The notes: generated by a model not told the origin, from the sequence alone. A DNA stretch of 64,000 nt from Pseudomonadota bacterium (GCA_021851325.1 JAJZDZ010000005.1:111680-175679); one strand, 5' to 3'. Positions 26,980-39,691 are shown, numbered from the stretch's first letter. Translations and numbers: made by a program.

Positions 26980-27405
26980 ATGGCCAGACTTCCAGTTACT
27001 GCATCCATTGCGCTCGACGACACGGAATTGGTCGAAAGCTTCGTTCTTGCCTCCGGCCCTGGCGGCCAGAACGTCAACAAGCTGGCAACCGCGGTCGAGC
27101 TGCGCTTCGATGTACGCCGCTCGCCCGCCCTGAACGAAGAGGTACGGGCGCGGCTGCTGCGATTGTGTGGCCGGCGGCTGACCAAGGATGGCGTTCTCGT
27201 GCTCCATGCCCAGCGCTTTCGCAGCCAGGAGCAAAACCGCGCCGATGCGCGCGAACGATTGTTTGAGCTGATCCGCAAGGCGAGCATCCCCCCTCGCCCC
27301 CGCAAGCCCACCCGGCCAACCCGCGCAAGCAAGGAGCGGAGGCTGGAGGGCAAGAAGCAGCGCGGCGCACTCAAGCGCAACCGTTCCCGCCACAGCGACG
27401 ACTGA
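26980..27405 (+). CDS. arfB: Alternative ribosome-rescue factor ArfB (YaeJ)
   Basis: A 141-residue peptidyl-tRNA hydrolase that frees ribosomes stalled without a stop codon. It has the class I release-factor motif GPGGQNVNK with GGQ at residues 28-30. From about residue 100 a basic tail (RKPTRPTRASKERRL...KQRGALKRNRS) follows, the part that enters the empty mRNA channel. The ATG at 26980 gives the standard N-terminus; a GTG three codons earlier is also open. No ssrA gene is visible in this window. Confidence 0.93.
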   Translation: MARLPVTASIALDDTELVESFVLASGPGGQNVNKLATAVELRFDVRRSPALNEEVRARLLRLCGRRLTKDGVLVLHAQRFRSQEQNRADARERLFELIRKASIPPRPRKPTRPTRASKERRLEGKKQRGALKRNRSRHSDD

Positions 27406-27462
27406 AGGCTTGCCTTTCGCAGGCGACCGCGCCACCCATGACCGGACCAAGGAGGTAGCCCC

Positions 27463-28233
27463 ATGGAATTTATCATTGCCACACTCACGGACGGGGTCGG
27501 TCTCATCACCCTGAACCGTCCCAACGCGCTCAACGCCCTCAACAGCCAGCTTCTGGCTGAGCTGGTGTCCCAGCTCGAAGCCTTCGATCGCGATCCGCTG
27601 GTGCGGGTCATGGTGCTGACCGGTTCTGAGAAAGCCTTCGCCGCCGGCGCCGACATCAAGGAAATGTCGGGCCAGTCCTACATGGACATGTATATGGCCA
27701 ATTTCTTTGCCGACGCCGCCGATCGCATCAGCGCCATCCGCAAGCCGCTCATCGCCGCCGTGGCCGGCTATGCGCTTGGCGGAGGCTGCGAACTGGCCAT
27801 GCTATGCGATTTCATCATTGCCGCGGACAATGCCAAGTTTGGTCAACCCGAGATCAATCTGGGCGTGATGCCCGGCATTGGCGGCACCCAGCGGCTCACC
27901 CGCTTCGTAGGCAAGTCCAAAGCGATGGAGATGTGCCTGACCGGCCGCAACATGGACGCGGCCGAGGCGGAACGGGCCGGGCTCGTATCCCGGGTGGTAC
28001 CGGCGGCAGCGCTGCTCTCCGAGGCCATGGCAGCGGCGGCCAAGATCGCCGCCCAGTCGCTGCCCATCACCATGATGACCAAGGAAACCATCAACCGAGC
28101 CTACGAGACCAGCTTGGCCGAGGGGGTGCGCTTCGAACGACGGGTATTCCACGCCATGTTTGCCACCGAAGACCAGAAAGAAGGCATGGCGGCGTTTCGG
28201 GAAAAGCGCAAAGCGGCGTTCAAGGATCGCTGA
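27463..28233 (+). CDS. Enoyl-CoA hydratase (crotonase)
   Basis: A 256-residue crotonase that would hydrate trans-2-enoyl-CoA. The oxyanion block AGADIKEM is at residues 61-68, and both catalytic glutamates are present: Glu110 in GGGCELAM and Glu130 in GQPEINLG. That pair is the EchA1/mitochondrial-type arrangement, which favours a fatty-acid hydratase over a feruloyl-CoA hydratase-lyase. AAGGAGG lies 9 bases before the ATG. It precedes rpsT, a neighbourhood common in Alphaproteobacteria. Confidence 0.93.
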   Translation: MEFIIATLTDGVGLITLNRPNALNALNSQLLAELVSQLEAFDRDPLVRVMVLTGSEKAFAAGADIKEMSGQSYMDMYMANFFADAADRISAIRKPLIAAVAGYALGGGCELAMLCDFIIAADNAKFGQPEINLGVMPGIGGTQRLTRFVGKSKAMEMCLTGRNMDAAEAERAGLVSRVVPAAALLSEAMAAAAKIAAQSLPITMMTKETINRAYETSLAEGVRFERRVFHAMFATEDQKEGMAAFREKRKAAFKDR

Positions 28234-28236
28234 AGA

Positions 28237-28272
28237 TTGACGGGCGGGCGGGCAAAGGCTATATGCCCGCCC
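28237..28272 (+). promoter_or_regulatory. rpsT promoter inside a perfect inverted repeat
   Basis: TTGACG (28237-28242), exactly 17 bases, then TATATG (28260-28265): a good sigma70 promoter directly after the crotonase stop, giving an rpsT leader of about 25 bases. An 8-bp perfect inverted repeat, GGGCGGGC (28246-28253) with GCCCGCCC (28265-28272), straddles the spacer, -10 and start point, so a binding protein or a hairpin in readthrough transcripts could affect expression. Confidence 0.6.
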
Positions 28273-28297
28273 CTTACGAAGCCGAGCAGGACGCCCC

Positions 28298-28564
28298 ATG
28301 CCGAATATCGATTCCGCCAAGAAGCGGGTCCGCCGTACCGCCAAACGTACCGCTGTCAACCACGCCCGCAAGAGCCGCATCCGCAGCATCACGCGCAAGG
28401 TCGAAGAGGCTCTCGCCAGTGGCGACAAGGCAGCAGCCCAAAGCGCCCTCAAGGCCGCGGAACCCGAAATCATGCGCGGCGTGAGCAAGGGGGTTATCCA
28501 CAAGAACGCGGGCAGCCGGAAGGTCTCCCGCCTGACCAAACGGGTGACAAAGCTGGGCGTTTAG
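28298..28564 (+). CDS. rpsT: 30S ribosomal protein S20
   Basis: An 88-residue basic helical protein that binds 16S rRNA. It begins [13 protein letters not shown], has the conserved [15 protein letters not shown] block near the end, and has the normal family length. The ATG is fixed by the family start. It has its own promoter and a strong intrinsic terminator at 28601-28634, so it is mainly monocistronic. Confidence 0.97.
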   Translation: MPNIDSAKKRVRRTAKRTAVNHARKSRIRSITRKVEEALASGDKAAAQSALKAAEPEIMRGVSKGVIHKNAGSRKVSRLTKRVTKLGV

Positions 28565-28600
28565 GCAACCCCCCGCGAATTCTTGCAGAATCTGTTTTTG

Positions 28601-28634
28601 AAGGGTCCGGACGCTGTCCTGGACCCTTTTTTAT
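28601..28634 (+). terminator. Rho-independent terminator of rpsT
   Basis: AAGGGTCC (28601-28608) pairs with GGACCCTT (28621-28628), with an inner GGAC/GTCC pair, and is followed by a run of Ts to 28632. It lies 37 bases after the rpsT stop. Confidence 0.92.
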
Positions 28635-29044
28635 TGCTCCGTGTGCGGATAAAGAACAATTCGTGACAGTGTTCCCGGGTTCACGATCCCCCTCGGAAGT
28701 TAAGCGATTGATTCGCTTCCAATATCCATTTTCCGTATGCGTCACATAGACTTACTGCCTTCACACGACATTCAAGAAAAGCGCACGTGGTGCAATTTCG
28801 GGCCCCTGCGGCACGTTTTTCACTTGCGCCCGGAGTACCTATCGGCCTATCGTCACTGGACCGAAAGTCGGGGCGAGACAAGTGATGCCAAAGAACAAGA
28901 ACAATAAAAATCCCGCTTTGGCACAGAACAGTTCTCAAAACTGTCTATTCGGTAAATCCAGATCATAATCTAGACTTAAAGAGCGCATGCAGCGGCCGCG
29001 TTGAGGCGCGCCGCCAACGTGATCTCTATTGGGGAAGCGCGTCC
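28635..29044. other. AT-richer spacer with inverted repeats, before the rhodanese gene
   Basis: About 410 bases without a gene, clearly richer in A and T than the surroundings. It contains a one-mismatch DnaA box on the minus strand at 28644-28652 (TTATCCGCA), a GANTC site at 28710-28714, an 8-bp inverted repeat TGCCAAAG/CTTTGGCA (28886-28893 and 28916-28923), and a 6-bp repeat ACAGTT/AACTGT (28928-28933 and 28939-28944). The stretch from about 28900 to 28980 is the most AT-rich. It may be a regulatory region or part of a replication origin. Confidence 0.45.
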
Positions 29045-29482
29045 GTGGCTGTGAACGAATATGCCGGCGATATTGACTGTCACGAAGCCTGGCAGGTTCT
29101 GGCGACGGTCGCGGGCGCCCAGCTCATCGATGTCCGGACGCGAGCGGAATGGTCGTTCGTCGGACTGCCGGACCTCTCCCCTCTTGGCCTCGGGCCATTG
29201 CTGGTGGAATGGCAGCTTTTCCCCAGCGGCGAGCGCAATCCCAACTTCATCGCCGAAGTCGATGCGGCACTGAGCGAGGCAGGAGCGCCACCGGATGCGC
29301 CACTGCTGCTGCTGTGCCGTTCGGGCGGCCGCTCGGCCGCCGCGGCAGCAGCTCTGACCCAGGCCGGCTTTGGGCCCGCCTACAACATCATTGGCGGCTT
29401 CGAGGGGGAACTCGATGCCTCCCGTCACCGCGGACTGAGAAGCGGCTGGAAGGCTGCCGGACTGGCCTGGCAGCAGGGATAA
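29045..29482 (+). CDS. Rhodanese-like domain protein
   Basis: A 145-residue single-domain rhodanese homologue. AQLIDVRTRAEWSFVG near residues 25-40 is the CH2A-like entry motif, and the active-site loop is LLLLCRSGGRSAAAA with Cys91 as the persulfide-forming residue. The six-residue loop CRSGGR is typical of single-domain sulfurtransferases. The donor and acceptor are unknown. It starts at GTG 29045 (GTG 29051 is also possible) and separates rpsT from dnaA, which are usually direct neighbours in related genomes. Confidence 0.9.
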   Translation: MAVNEYAGDIDCHEAWQVLATVAGAQLIDVRTRAEWSFVGLPDLSPLGLGPLLVEWQLFPSGERNPNFIAEVDAALSEAGAPPDAPLLLLCRSGGRSAAAAAALTQAGFGPAYNIIGGFEGELDASRHRGLRSGWKAAGLAWQQG

Positions 29483-29531
29483 GGCGCGAACCGGCGCGGG
29501 GGAGGACAGACAAAGGGGTAGCTGTGGCGAA

Positions 29532-29560
29532 TTACGAATCCTGCATCAGAGCAGGATAAT
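29532..29560 (+). promoter_or_regulatory. Candidate dnaA promoter
   Basis: TTACGA (29532-29537), 17 bases, GATAAT (29555-29560): the -10 matches consensus at five of six positions, the -35 at three. A GAATC methylation-type site (GANTC) at 29536-29540 overlaps the -35/spacer edge. Confidence 0.45.
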
Positions 29561-29586
29561 ACAGAGACAAGACAGACGGGGGATCG

Positions 29587-29622
29587 CGTAACCCAATACT
29601 GGTTACGTGTAATAGTGGATAA
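29587..29622. promoter_or_regulatory. Inverted repeat plus DnaA box in the dnaA leader
   Basis: CGTAACC (29587-29593) and GGTTACG (29601-29607) form a perfect 7-bp inverted repeat with a 7-base spacer. Seven bases later AGTGGATAA (29614-29622) is the reverse complement of TTATCCACT, one mismatch from the DnaA box TTATCCACA, ending 8 bases before the dnaA ATG. The arrangement suits autoregulation by DnaA plus control by another factor. Confidence 0.55.
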
Positions 29623-29630
29623 AGGGTCGA

Positions 29631-31055
29631 ATGATGGGTCAAGTCGTAAAAACAACCGGACAAGCAAACTGGGCGACGATGTGGGCGACCGTCCGCGAGA
29701 AATTGCGGACAGATCTTGGAGATGCTCTTTTTGAAACCTGGATTGCCTCGCTGGTCCTGGTGTCTTCCGACAAGGACGAACTCCAGATCGGCGCCCCCAA
29801 GCCCTTTGCCCGCAATTGGGTCGCCAATCGCTATCTCGACCGCATTGAGCGGGCGTTCCAGGCCTGTGGCGCCAATCCGGCGTCAATTTCGATCGTCCTT
29901 GCCCCCAAGCTGATCGGTCCGGAGCGCGCCAGCCGGCCCGAGGCGCAGACCATCCCTGGCCCGGCGCCAGTTGAGAGCCGCCAGCCGGATCCCGCCGGCC
30001 GCCGCCAACTCGCCAATCGCCTGCTTCATCCCGCGCAGACCTTTGACAGTTTCGTGCCAGGACCGGCCAATGAATTTGCCTGGCGGGCCGCCAAGGCCCT
30101 GGCCGAGGGTGAAACCTCGGACATCGGACTGCTGTACATTCACGGCGGCTTTGGCTTCGGCAAGACCCACCTGCTTAATGCCACTGCCCTTGAGGCGAAA
30201 AAGCGGGGACGCCGTCCACTTTTCCTCGGCGCCGAGGACTTCATGCGCCAGTTTCTCGGAGCGCTTCACCGCAAGGATACTCTTTCCTTCAAGGAAGAAC
30301 TGCGCGGCGCCGATCTGCTTCTGATCGATGATCTGCAGCATATCTGCAGGTCCGCAGCCACCGTCAGCGAGTTCCTGCACACGGTGAATGCCTTTGCCGA
30401 TCAGCGGCGCAAGGTGGTGATCGCCGCCGACAAGCCACCGGCCGCGCTCGACAGCCTGGGTGAGGATGTGCGTTCACGCCTGTCCGGTGGGCTCGTCATC
30501 GGTCTTGACAAGCCAGGGCGGACAACCCGGCTGGCCATCCTGAAGGCCAAGGCCGAGGAGTTCGCCCGTCAGCGCAGTAGTGCCATGCTGCCGAACGAGG
30601 CCCTGGAACGGCTTGCCGATCTCGAAGAGGCCAGCCCACGCGATCTCATCGGGCTCTTCACCAAGCTTGCAACCTATGCCGATCTGACCAAAAAGACGGT
30701 GACCCTCGAGGTCGTCGAGGAAACCCTTGGTCAGCAGCGCTCGGGCAAGCTCCACAAGACGTCGATCGAGGACATCCAGCGCAAGACCGCCGAGTTCTAC
30801 AAGCTCGACATGCGCGACTTTCACTCGCCCCAGCGGACGCGCCGTGTCGCCCGGCCGAGGCAGGTGGCCATGTATCTCGCCAGGGAGCTGACCCAGCGCT
30901 CCCTGCCGGAAATCGGCAAACGCTTTGGCGGCCGTGACCACACGACCGTGCTTCATGCCTGCCGGCGGGTTGCAGCTCTGTGTGACGAGGATTCCGTGTT
31001 CCGTCAGGAAGTGGACTTTCTGAAGCAGGTGCTGTCCCAGCGTGGTCAGGCCTGA
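29631..31055 (+). CDS. dnaA: Chromosomal replication initiator protein DnaA
   Basis: A 474-residue initiator that binds DnaA boxes and opens the origin. Domain I covers about residues 10-90 and a Pro/Arg-rich domain II linker about 95-130. The AAA+ domain III has Walker A GGFGFGKT at 172-179 and Walker B LLLIDD at 229-234; the C-terminal domain IV has the DNA-binding signature GGRDHTTVLHA at 433-443. The ATG at 29631 is followed at once by a second ATG, so the start may be 29634. dnaN, recF and gyrB follow on the same strand. Confidence 0.97.
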   Translation: MMGQVVKTTGQANWATMWATVREKLRTDLGDALFETWIASLVLVSSDKDELQIGAPKPFARNWVANRYLDRIERAFQACGANPASISIVLAPKLIGPERASRPEAQTIPGPAPVESRQPDPAGRRQLANRLLHPAQTFDSFVPGPANEFAWRAAKALAEGETSDIGLLYIHGGFGFGKTHLLNATALEAKKRGRRPLFLGAEDFMRQFLGALHRKDTLSFKEELRGADLLLIDDLQHICRSAATVSEFLHTVNAFADQRRKVVIAADKPPAALDSLGEDVRSRLSGGLVIGLDKPGRTTRLAILKAKAEEFARQRSSAMLPNEALERLADLEEASPRDLIGLFTKLATYADLTKKTVTLEVVEETLGQQRSGKLHKTSIEDIQRKTAEFYKLDMRDFHSPQRTRRVARPRQVAMYLARELTQRSLPEIGKRFGGRDHTTVLHACRRVAALCDEDSVFRQEVDFLKQVLSQRGQA

Positions 31056-31310
31056 GCACCACGGCAGGAGGGCAGCCATGGCCGGCACGGCCCAGGGCAC
31101 ATAGAGGCGTCAAAATCCCTGACGCTCCGCTGGCTTATGGGAATTTCGCGGTGATCCTGCACTAGGCGCCGCAGCCACCAGTTGCTATAGTTTTCTCGTG
31201 AGTCCGGCCATGCCGGGTGTCGAGCCTTTGCGGGCATCGGCGGGGGCTATCGCCCGCAGCATCGCTGCCCCTCCAGCCCAGAATTCAGCGACGGGAATGA
31301 ACACGAGACC

Positions 31311-32429
31311 ATGAAGATCTCTATCGAACGCGCCGCCCTCCTCAAGGCCCTCAGCCATGTGCAAAGCGTCGTCGAACGGCGCAACACAATACCCATTCTC
31401 TCGAATGTGCTGATCGACGCGGCCAAGGGGCAGCTGAAGCTCACCGCGACCGATCTCGACATCGAGATCGTCGAAGCCCTGCCCGCGGACGTGCTGCGCA
31501 ATGGTTCGACCACTGCACCCGCGCACATCCTCTACGACATCGTGCGCAAGCTGCCCGAAGGCTCCCAGGTGCAGGCCGAACTGATGACCGCTGAAGGTGG
31601 CCGGCTGGCGGTTTCGGCGGGGAGTATCCGCTTTGAGCTTGCCTGCCTGCCCAAAGAAGATTTTCCGCAAATGGCGGCGGGCGCCCAGCCGCATCGTTTC
31701 CGTCTGGCTGCCGCAGAACTGAAGCAGCTGATCGACAAGACGCGGTTTGCCATCTCGACCGAGGAAACCCGGTTCTATCTCAACGGCATCTTTCTGCATG
31801 TGGCACGTGGCAGCAAAGCCGTCATGCGCGCGGCGGCAACCGACGGCCATCGCCTTGCCCGCTATGAACTCGACATGCCCGACGGGGCCGCCGACATGCC
31901 CGGCGTCATCGTTCCGCGCAAGACCGTGAACGAATTGCGCCGTCTTCTCGATGATGCCGAAGGCGCCATTGATATCGCACTCTCCGATACCAAGATCCAG
32001 TTTGCCACTAGCGGCGTTGAGCTCACGTCCAAGCTCATCGACGGCACCTTCCCCGACTATCAGCGGGTGATCCCCTCGGGCAACGACAAGGTGCTTGCCG
32101 TCGACGCCCGCGAATTCACCCATGCCGTCGACCGCGTCTCTACCATCTCCGCCGACAAGACCCGGGCGGTGAAGTTGAACCTCAACCCCGACCGCGTGAC
32201 ACTGAGCGTGGTCAATCCGGACAGCGGTACTGCCACCGAGGACCTCGGAGCCACCTACAGCGCCGCGCCGATCGAAATCGGCTTCAATGCGCGCTACCTG
32301 CTCGACATCACCAACCAGATCGAGGGCAAGGAGGTGCGGTTTCTGCTCTCCGATGCGAGCGCACCCACCATCATCGAAGATGCGGAAGATTCGCACACGC
32401 TCTACGTCCTCATGCCCATGCGGGTGTGA
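31311..32429 (+). CDS. dnaN: DNA polymerase III beta subunit (sliding clamp)
   Basis: A 372-residue ring-forming clamp that tethers polymerase III to DNA. It begins MKISIERAALLKALSHVQSV, carries RNTIPILSNVLI at about 27-38, AATDGHRLARYEL in the middle domain, and ends with the conserved YVLMPMRV. The length is standard. The 255-base gap after dnaA includes a small 6-bp stem (GCGTCA/TGACGC, 31107-31125) and a possible -10 TATAGT near 31188, so dnaN may have its own promoter. recF starts 3 bases after its stop. Confidence 0.97.
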   Translation: MKISIERAALLKALSHVQSVVERRNTIPILSNVLIDAAKGQLKLTATDLDIEIVEALPADVLRNGSTTAPAHILYDIVRKLPEGSQVQAELMTAEGGRLAVSAGSIRFELACLPKEDFPQMAAGAQPHRFRLAAAELKQLIDKTRFAISTEETRFYLNGIFLHVARGSKAVMRAAATDGHRLARYELDMPDGAADMPGVIVPRKTVNELRRLLDDAEGAIDIALSDTKIQFATSGVELTSKLIDGTFPDYQRVIPSGNDKVLAVDAREFTHAVDRVSTISADKTRAVKLNLNPDRVTLSVVNPDSGTATEDLGATYSAAPIEIGFNARYLLDITNQIEGKEVRFLLSDASAPTIIEDAEDSHTLYVLMPMRV

Positions 32430-32432
32430 GTT

Positions 32433-36036
<3,604 letters not shown>

Positions 36037-36047
36037 CCAAAGCTGTC

Positions 36048-36066
36048 GGGACCAGGGCGTGGTCTC
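36048..36066. terminator. Possible stem-loop between gyrB and the aldehyde dehydrogenase gene
   Basis: GGGACCA (36048-36054) can pair with TGGTCTC (36060-36066), allowing one G-U pair, with a 5-base loop. It lies in the 41-base convergent gap, but no T-run follows. Confidence 0.3.
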
Positions 36067-36077
36067 ATCCTTGAGCC

Positions 36078-37529
36078 TCAGAAGGGATAGGCGATTTTTT
36101 GGGTGTTGATGGTGACCCAGCGAAGCTCGGTGAACTCATGGATTCCAGCCGTGCCACCAAAGCGTCCAAAGCCGCTTTCCTTCATACCCCCAAACGGCAT
36201 CTGCGCTTCATCATGTACGGTCGGGCCATTGATGTGGCAGATGCCGCTTTCGATGTTCTCGGCCATCGACAAAGCACGGCTGATATTCTGGCTGAAGATG
36301 GCAGCACTCAGCCCATAGGCACTGTCATTGGCCAGCGCTATTGCTGCCGCGTCGTCCTTGGCTCGCAGCACGCAGACGACGGGACCAAAGGATTCCTCCC
36401 AATAGATCGCCATCTGCGCTGTGACCCCGTCTAGGATCATGGGCGGGACCATGAGCCCGTCGGGATTCGCTGTACGTATCAACTTTGCCCCCTTGCTCGT
36501 CGCGTCACGCACCAGGTCCTCGACATGACGTGCCAAATCGCCGCCCGCCATCGGACCCAACGCAACATCATCCCGGCGGGGATCGCCGATGCTGAGCGCC
36601 CCTGCCCGCGCCTGCAGGCGTTCAACAAAGGCCGCAGCCACACTTTCCTGGACGATCACACGCTCGGTTGACATGCAGATCTGTCCCTGATTGAGGAAGG
36701 CGCCAAATACGGTTGCATTGACCGCCTCTTGCAGATCGGCATCATCCAGCACCAGAAGTGGCGACTTTCCTCCCAGTTCCAGTACCACCGGCTTCAAGGC
36801 CTCGGCTGCCTTCTGCGCCACCAGGCGGCCGACTTTGCTCGACCCCGTAAAGCTGATGCGCCTGATCGCCCGATGTGCGATCAGCGTATTGACCACCTCA
36901 GCTGCGTCCTGGGGATGATTGGAAATGACATTGATGACCCCGGGCGCCATCCCGGCATCGCGCAAAACCTCAGCGATCAGCCGATGGGTCGCCGGACAAC
37001 GTTCCGAGGCCTTGAGCACCACTGTATTACCGCAGGCCAGAGGCGTTGCCACGGCCCTTAGCCCGAGAATAACGGGGGCGTTCCAGGGCGCAATCCCAAG
37101 GACAACTCCGACCGGCCGGCGCAAGGACATGGCAAGACAACCCGGCCGCCCGGAAGGAATAGTCTGGCCGCAGACCTGTGTTGTCAGAGCTGCGGCCTCG
37201 CGCAAGATCTCAGCACCCAGATGAACATTGAATGCGCTCCAGCCCTTGGTGGCGCCAGTTTCGGCCATCATCGCGGCGGCGAACGCATCACGGCGTGCCT
37301 CGACCAGATCGGCGGCCCGGTTAAGGAGGCCGCGGCGCGTGGCTGGCGATGTACGGGACCAGGTGGCAAACGCCTGGGAGGCTGCCTCAGCGGCCTTGAT
37401 CGCGTCCGCGCTGCGCGCGGCCGCCGCCACCGAAGTGATCTCACCAGTTACCGGGTCGCGGCAGACATGCGTTCCTTTGGCTTCGGCATCGAGATCTTCA
37501 TTGTTGATGAGAAGCCGTATCGTACCCAT
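36078..37529 (-). CDS. Aldehyde dehydrogenase (vanillin/salicylaldehyde dehydrogenase-like)
   Basis: A 483-residue NAD(P)-dependent aldehyde dehydrogenase. The catalytic cysteine is in NQGQICMST (about residue 283), the general-base glutamate in LELGGKSP, and the cofactor loop is FTGSSKVGR. The C-terminal block HINGPTVHDEAQMPFGGMK is characteristic of the aromatic-aldehyde group (vanillin, benzaldehyde and salicylaldehyde dehydrogenases). The ATG at 37529 is preceded by GGAAGG and gives the usual N-terminus. With feruloyl-CoA synthase in the same window, oxidation of vanillin-type aldehydes is a plausible role, but the genes are far apart. Confidence 0.87.
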   Translation of the reverse strand: MGTIRLLINNEDLDAEAKGTHVCRDPVTGEITSVAAAARSADAIKAAEAASQAFATWSRTSPATRRGLLNRAADLVEARRDAFAAAMMAETGATKGWSAFNVHLGAEILREAAALTTQVCGQTIPSGRPGCLAMSLRRPVGVVLGIAPWNAPVILGLRAVATPLACGNTVVLKASERCPATHRLIAEVLRDAGMAPGVINVISNHPQDAAEVVNTLIAHRAIRRISFTGSSKVGRLVAQKAAEALKPVVLELGGKSPLLVLDDADLQEAVNATVFGAFLNQGQICMSTERVIVQESVAAAFVERLQARAGALSIGDPRRDDVALGPMAGGDLARHVEDLVRDATSKGAKLIRTANPDGLMVPPMILDGVTAQMAIYWEESFGPVVCVLRAKDDAAAIALANDSAYGLSAAIFSQNISRALSMAENIESGICHINGPTVHDEAQMPFGGMKESGFGRFGGTAGIHEFTELRWVTINTQKIAYPF

Positions 37530-37649
37530 GTCACCTTCCGTGTTGGCACAATTTTGCAATCGCGCCATATGTCCGTGCAACCGATCCCAGACCGAGGGAG
37601 GACGGTCCTGCCTTCCTGCGCTCTGCTACCATCGCAGATGATCGATGCA

Positions 37650-38468
37650 TCAATTGCGAGCGCTCACCAGCCAGCAGCGCGCCGGCAGTGCGATACCTGC
37701 GCTGCTCTGATAGCGTTCGAGCATCGCGCCAACCGCCTCGCTCAGCCTTGCCCGCGTGCTGGCGTCAAGTTCGCTGATCACCCGCGCCAGAGGACCGATG
37801 CGCAGGCTTTGCGCCAGCGCCTCCTCGAGCGTCGCGCCCATGCGCATGACACTGACAAGGGGTCTCACCTCCGGACGCTGCCAACCGGCTGTCTGCAGAA
37901 TTTGTGTCAACCTTTTTTCGTCGGCAAAGGCAAAAGGTCCGGGTGCATGGGGATCGGTCGGCGGCTGCGGTGCGAGAAAGGGGCGCGCGGCTTCCACCGG
38001 CAACGTTGCCCACAGATTGTCCGTGAGGGGGCCCCAGCAGACAAAGGCCAGACGGCCCTGCGGACGCGCGGCGCTGCGCAGATTGGCGAAAGCTGCGCTC
38101 GGATCAGAAAAAAACATCACGCCAAAGCGCGAGAAAATGAGATCATGGGTCGGCTTGAAGCGATGAACTGCCGCATCGGCCGCGAGAAAATTGGCATTGA
38201 TGCCGCGTGTCCTGGCGACCTTCAGCATCGGCTCGGAGATATCGACCCCCGTGACACTTCCCGATGGCCCTACGCTCTGGGCCAAGAGCGAGGTCGTCGT
38301 ACCGCAGCCACAACCCACATCGAGCACGCGCTCGCCCGCAGCGGGCGCGGCAAAGCTGAGGACCTCGGGCGTAATGCCTGCCATGGCAGCATCGAGTTGC
38401 GGCTGGAAGCTCGCCCAACGTTCGCCCGCGGCTCCGTTCCAATACTCAATCTGCTGTTCGTTATTCAC
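37650..38468 (-). CDS. Class I SAM-dependent methyltransferase
   Basis: A 272-residue methyltransferase with the SAM-binding motif [13 protein letters not shown] at about 48-59, followed by [10 protein letters not shown] as motif II. The N-terminus ([15 protein letters not shown]) resembles a group of small-molecule methyltransferases of unknown acceptor. It overlaps the argG stop by 4 bases (ATGA), so it is probably translated with argG, although no link to arginine synthesis is evident. Confidence 0.85.
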   Translation of the reverse strand: MNNEQQIEYWNGAAGERWASFQPQLDAAMAGITPEVLSFAAPAAGERVLDVGCGCGTTTSLLAQSVGPSGSVTGVDISEPMLKVARTRGINANFLAADAAVHRFKPTHDLIFSRFGVMFFSDPSAAFANLRSAARPQGRLAFVCWGPLTDNLWATLPVEAARPFLAPQPPTDPHAPGPFAFADEKRLTQILQTAGWQRPEVRPLVSVMRMGATLEEALAQSLRIGPLARVISELDASTRARLSEAVGAMLERYQSSAGIALPARCWLVSARN

Positions 38469-39691
38469 GCGCCTGACCTCCTGCGACGCATGGCCAAGGT
38501 ACGCAGACGCAACGCGTTCAGCTTGATGAAGCCCTGTGCATCCTTCTGGTCATAGGCGCCGCGATCATCCTCGAAGGTAACAAGACTCTGCGAATAGAGC
38601 GAGTGCGGCGAACTGCGCCCGATCACGATGACATTGCCCTTGTAGAGCTTGAGCCGGACCGTACCTGAGACATAATACTGGCTCTTGTCGATCGCCGCCT
38701 GCAGCATGTCACGTTCAGGTGAGAACCAGAAGCCATTATAGATGAGCTCGGCATAGCGCGGCATCAGCTCATCCTTGAGGTGTCCGGCTCCACGATCCAG
38801 CGTGATGGATTCCATGGCGCGATGGGCCGAGAGCAGGATGGTACCTCCAGGCGTCTCGTAAACGCCACGTGATTTCATGCCGACAAAGCGGTTCTCGACA
38901 AGATCGATGCGTCCGATGCCATTATCCCGTCCAAGGGTGTTCAGTGCCGCAAGCAGCTTGGCGGGAGAAAGTTGCATCCCGTCGATCGAGACGGCGTCAC
39001 CCTGCTCGAAACCGACTTCAATGATCGTTGGCTTGTCCGGTGCCTCTTCGGGAGAAAGCGTGCGCTGGAAGACAATGCTGTCAGGCTCAGTGGCGGGGTC
39101 CTCCAGTACCTTACCTTCCGAGGAGGAATGCAGGAGATTGGCGTCGACCGAGAACGGTGCTTCGCCGCGCTTGTCACGTGGAATCGGAATCTGATGCTGC
39201 TCGGCAAACTCGATCAGCTTGGTACGGCTTGTCAGGTCCCATTCCCGCCACGGCGCGATCACCTTCACATCTGGCTTGAGGGCATAATAGCCGAGCTCGA
39301 AACGGACCTGGTCATTGCCTTTGCCTGTGGCACCATGGGCGACCGCATCGGCGCCAACCTTCTCCGCTATCTCAATCTGCTTCTTGGCAATAAGTGGTCG
39401 AGCAATCGAGGTACCAAGCAGATAGACACCCTCGTAAAGAGCATTCGCGCGGAACATGGGATAGACGTAATCGCGCACGAACTCTTCACGCAAATCCTCG
39501 ATGAAAATGTTCTGCGGCTTGATGCCCAGCAGTTCGGCCTTCTTGCGCGCTGGCTCAAGCTCTTCGCCCTGGCCCAGATCAGCCGTGAAGGTCACCACCT
39601 CTGCGCCATAGGCGGTCTGCAGCCATTTGAGGATAACCGAGGTATCCAGCCCACCCGAATAGGCGAGCACGACTTTTTTAACGTCCTTCAC
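38465..39691 (-). CDS. argG: Argininosuccinate synthase
   Basis: A 408-residue enzyme that condenses citrulline and aspartate with ATP in arginine synthesis. The N-type PP-loop is AYSGGLDTS at 10-18, and [14 protein letters not shown] is the conserved substrate block. The frame is open 40 codons further, but GTG 39691 gives the invariant start [13 protein letters not shown] and has GGAGA upstream. The 5' leader contains a 6-bp stem-loop at 39711-39728. The methyltransferase gene overlaps its end. Confidence 0.96.
   Translation of the reverse strand: MKDVKKVVLAYSGGLDTSVILKWLQTAYGAEVVTFTADLGQGEELEPARKKAELLGIKPQNIFIEDLREEFVRDYVYPMFRANALYEGVYLLGTSIARPLIAKKQIEIAEKVGADAVAHGATGKGNDQVRFELGYYALKPDVKVIAPWREWDLTSRTKLIEFAEQHQIPIPRDKRGEAPFSVDANLLHSSSEGKVLEDPATEPDSIVFQRTLSPEEAPDKPTIIEVGFEQGDAVSIDGMQLSPAKLLAALNTLGRDNGIGRIDLVENRFVGMKSRGVYETPGGTILLSAHRAMESITLDRGAGHLKDELMPRYAELIYNGFWFSPERDMLQAAIDKSQYYVSGTVRLKLYKGNVIVIGRSSPHSLYSQSLVTFEDDRGAYDQKDAQGFIKLNALRLRTLAMRRRRSGA

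Noticed and set aside
27463..28233. Crotonase as feruloyl-CoA hydratase-lyase
   Set aside because: It has the two-glutamate (Glu110/Glu130) pattern and AGADIKE block of enoyl-CoA hydratases and sits in a conserved rpsT neighbourhood.
28494..28502. Exact DnaA box TTATCCACA
   Set aside because: It lies inside the rpsT codons for the conserved V-I-H-K of S20, so protein conservation explains it; not counted as regulatory evidence by itself.
37221..38555. A 444-codon open frame on the plus strand opposite the aldehyde dehydrogenase start, methyltransferase and argG end
   Set aside because: It is antisense to well-supported genes, low in recognisable motifs and spans several of them; a GC-rich shadow frame.
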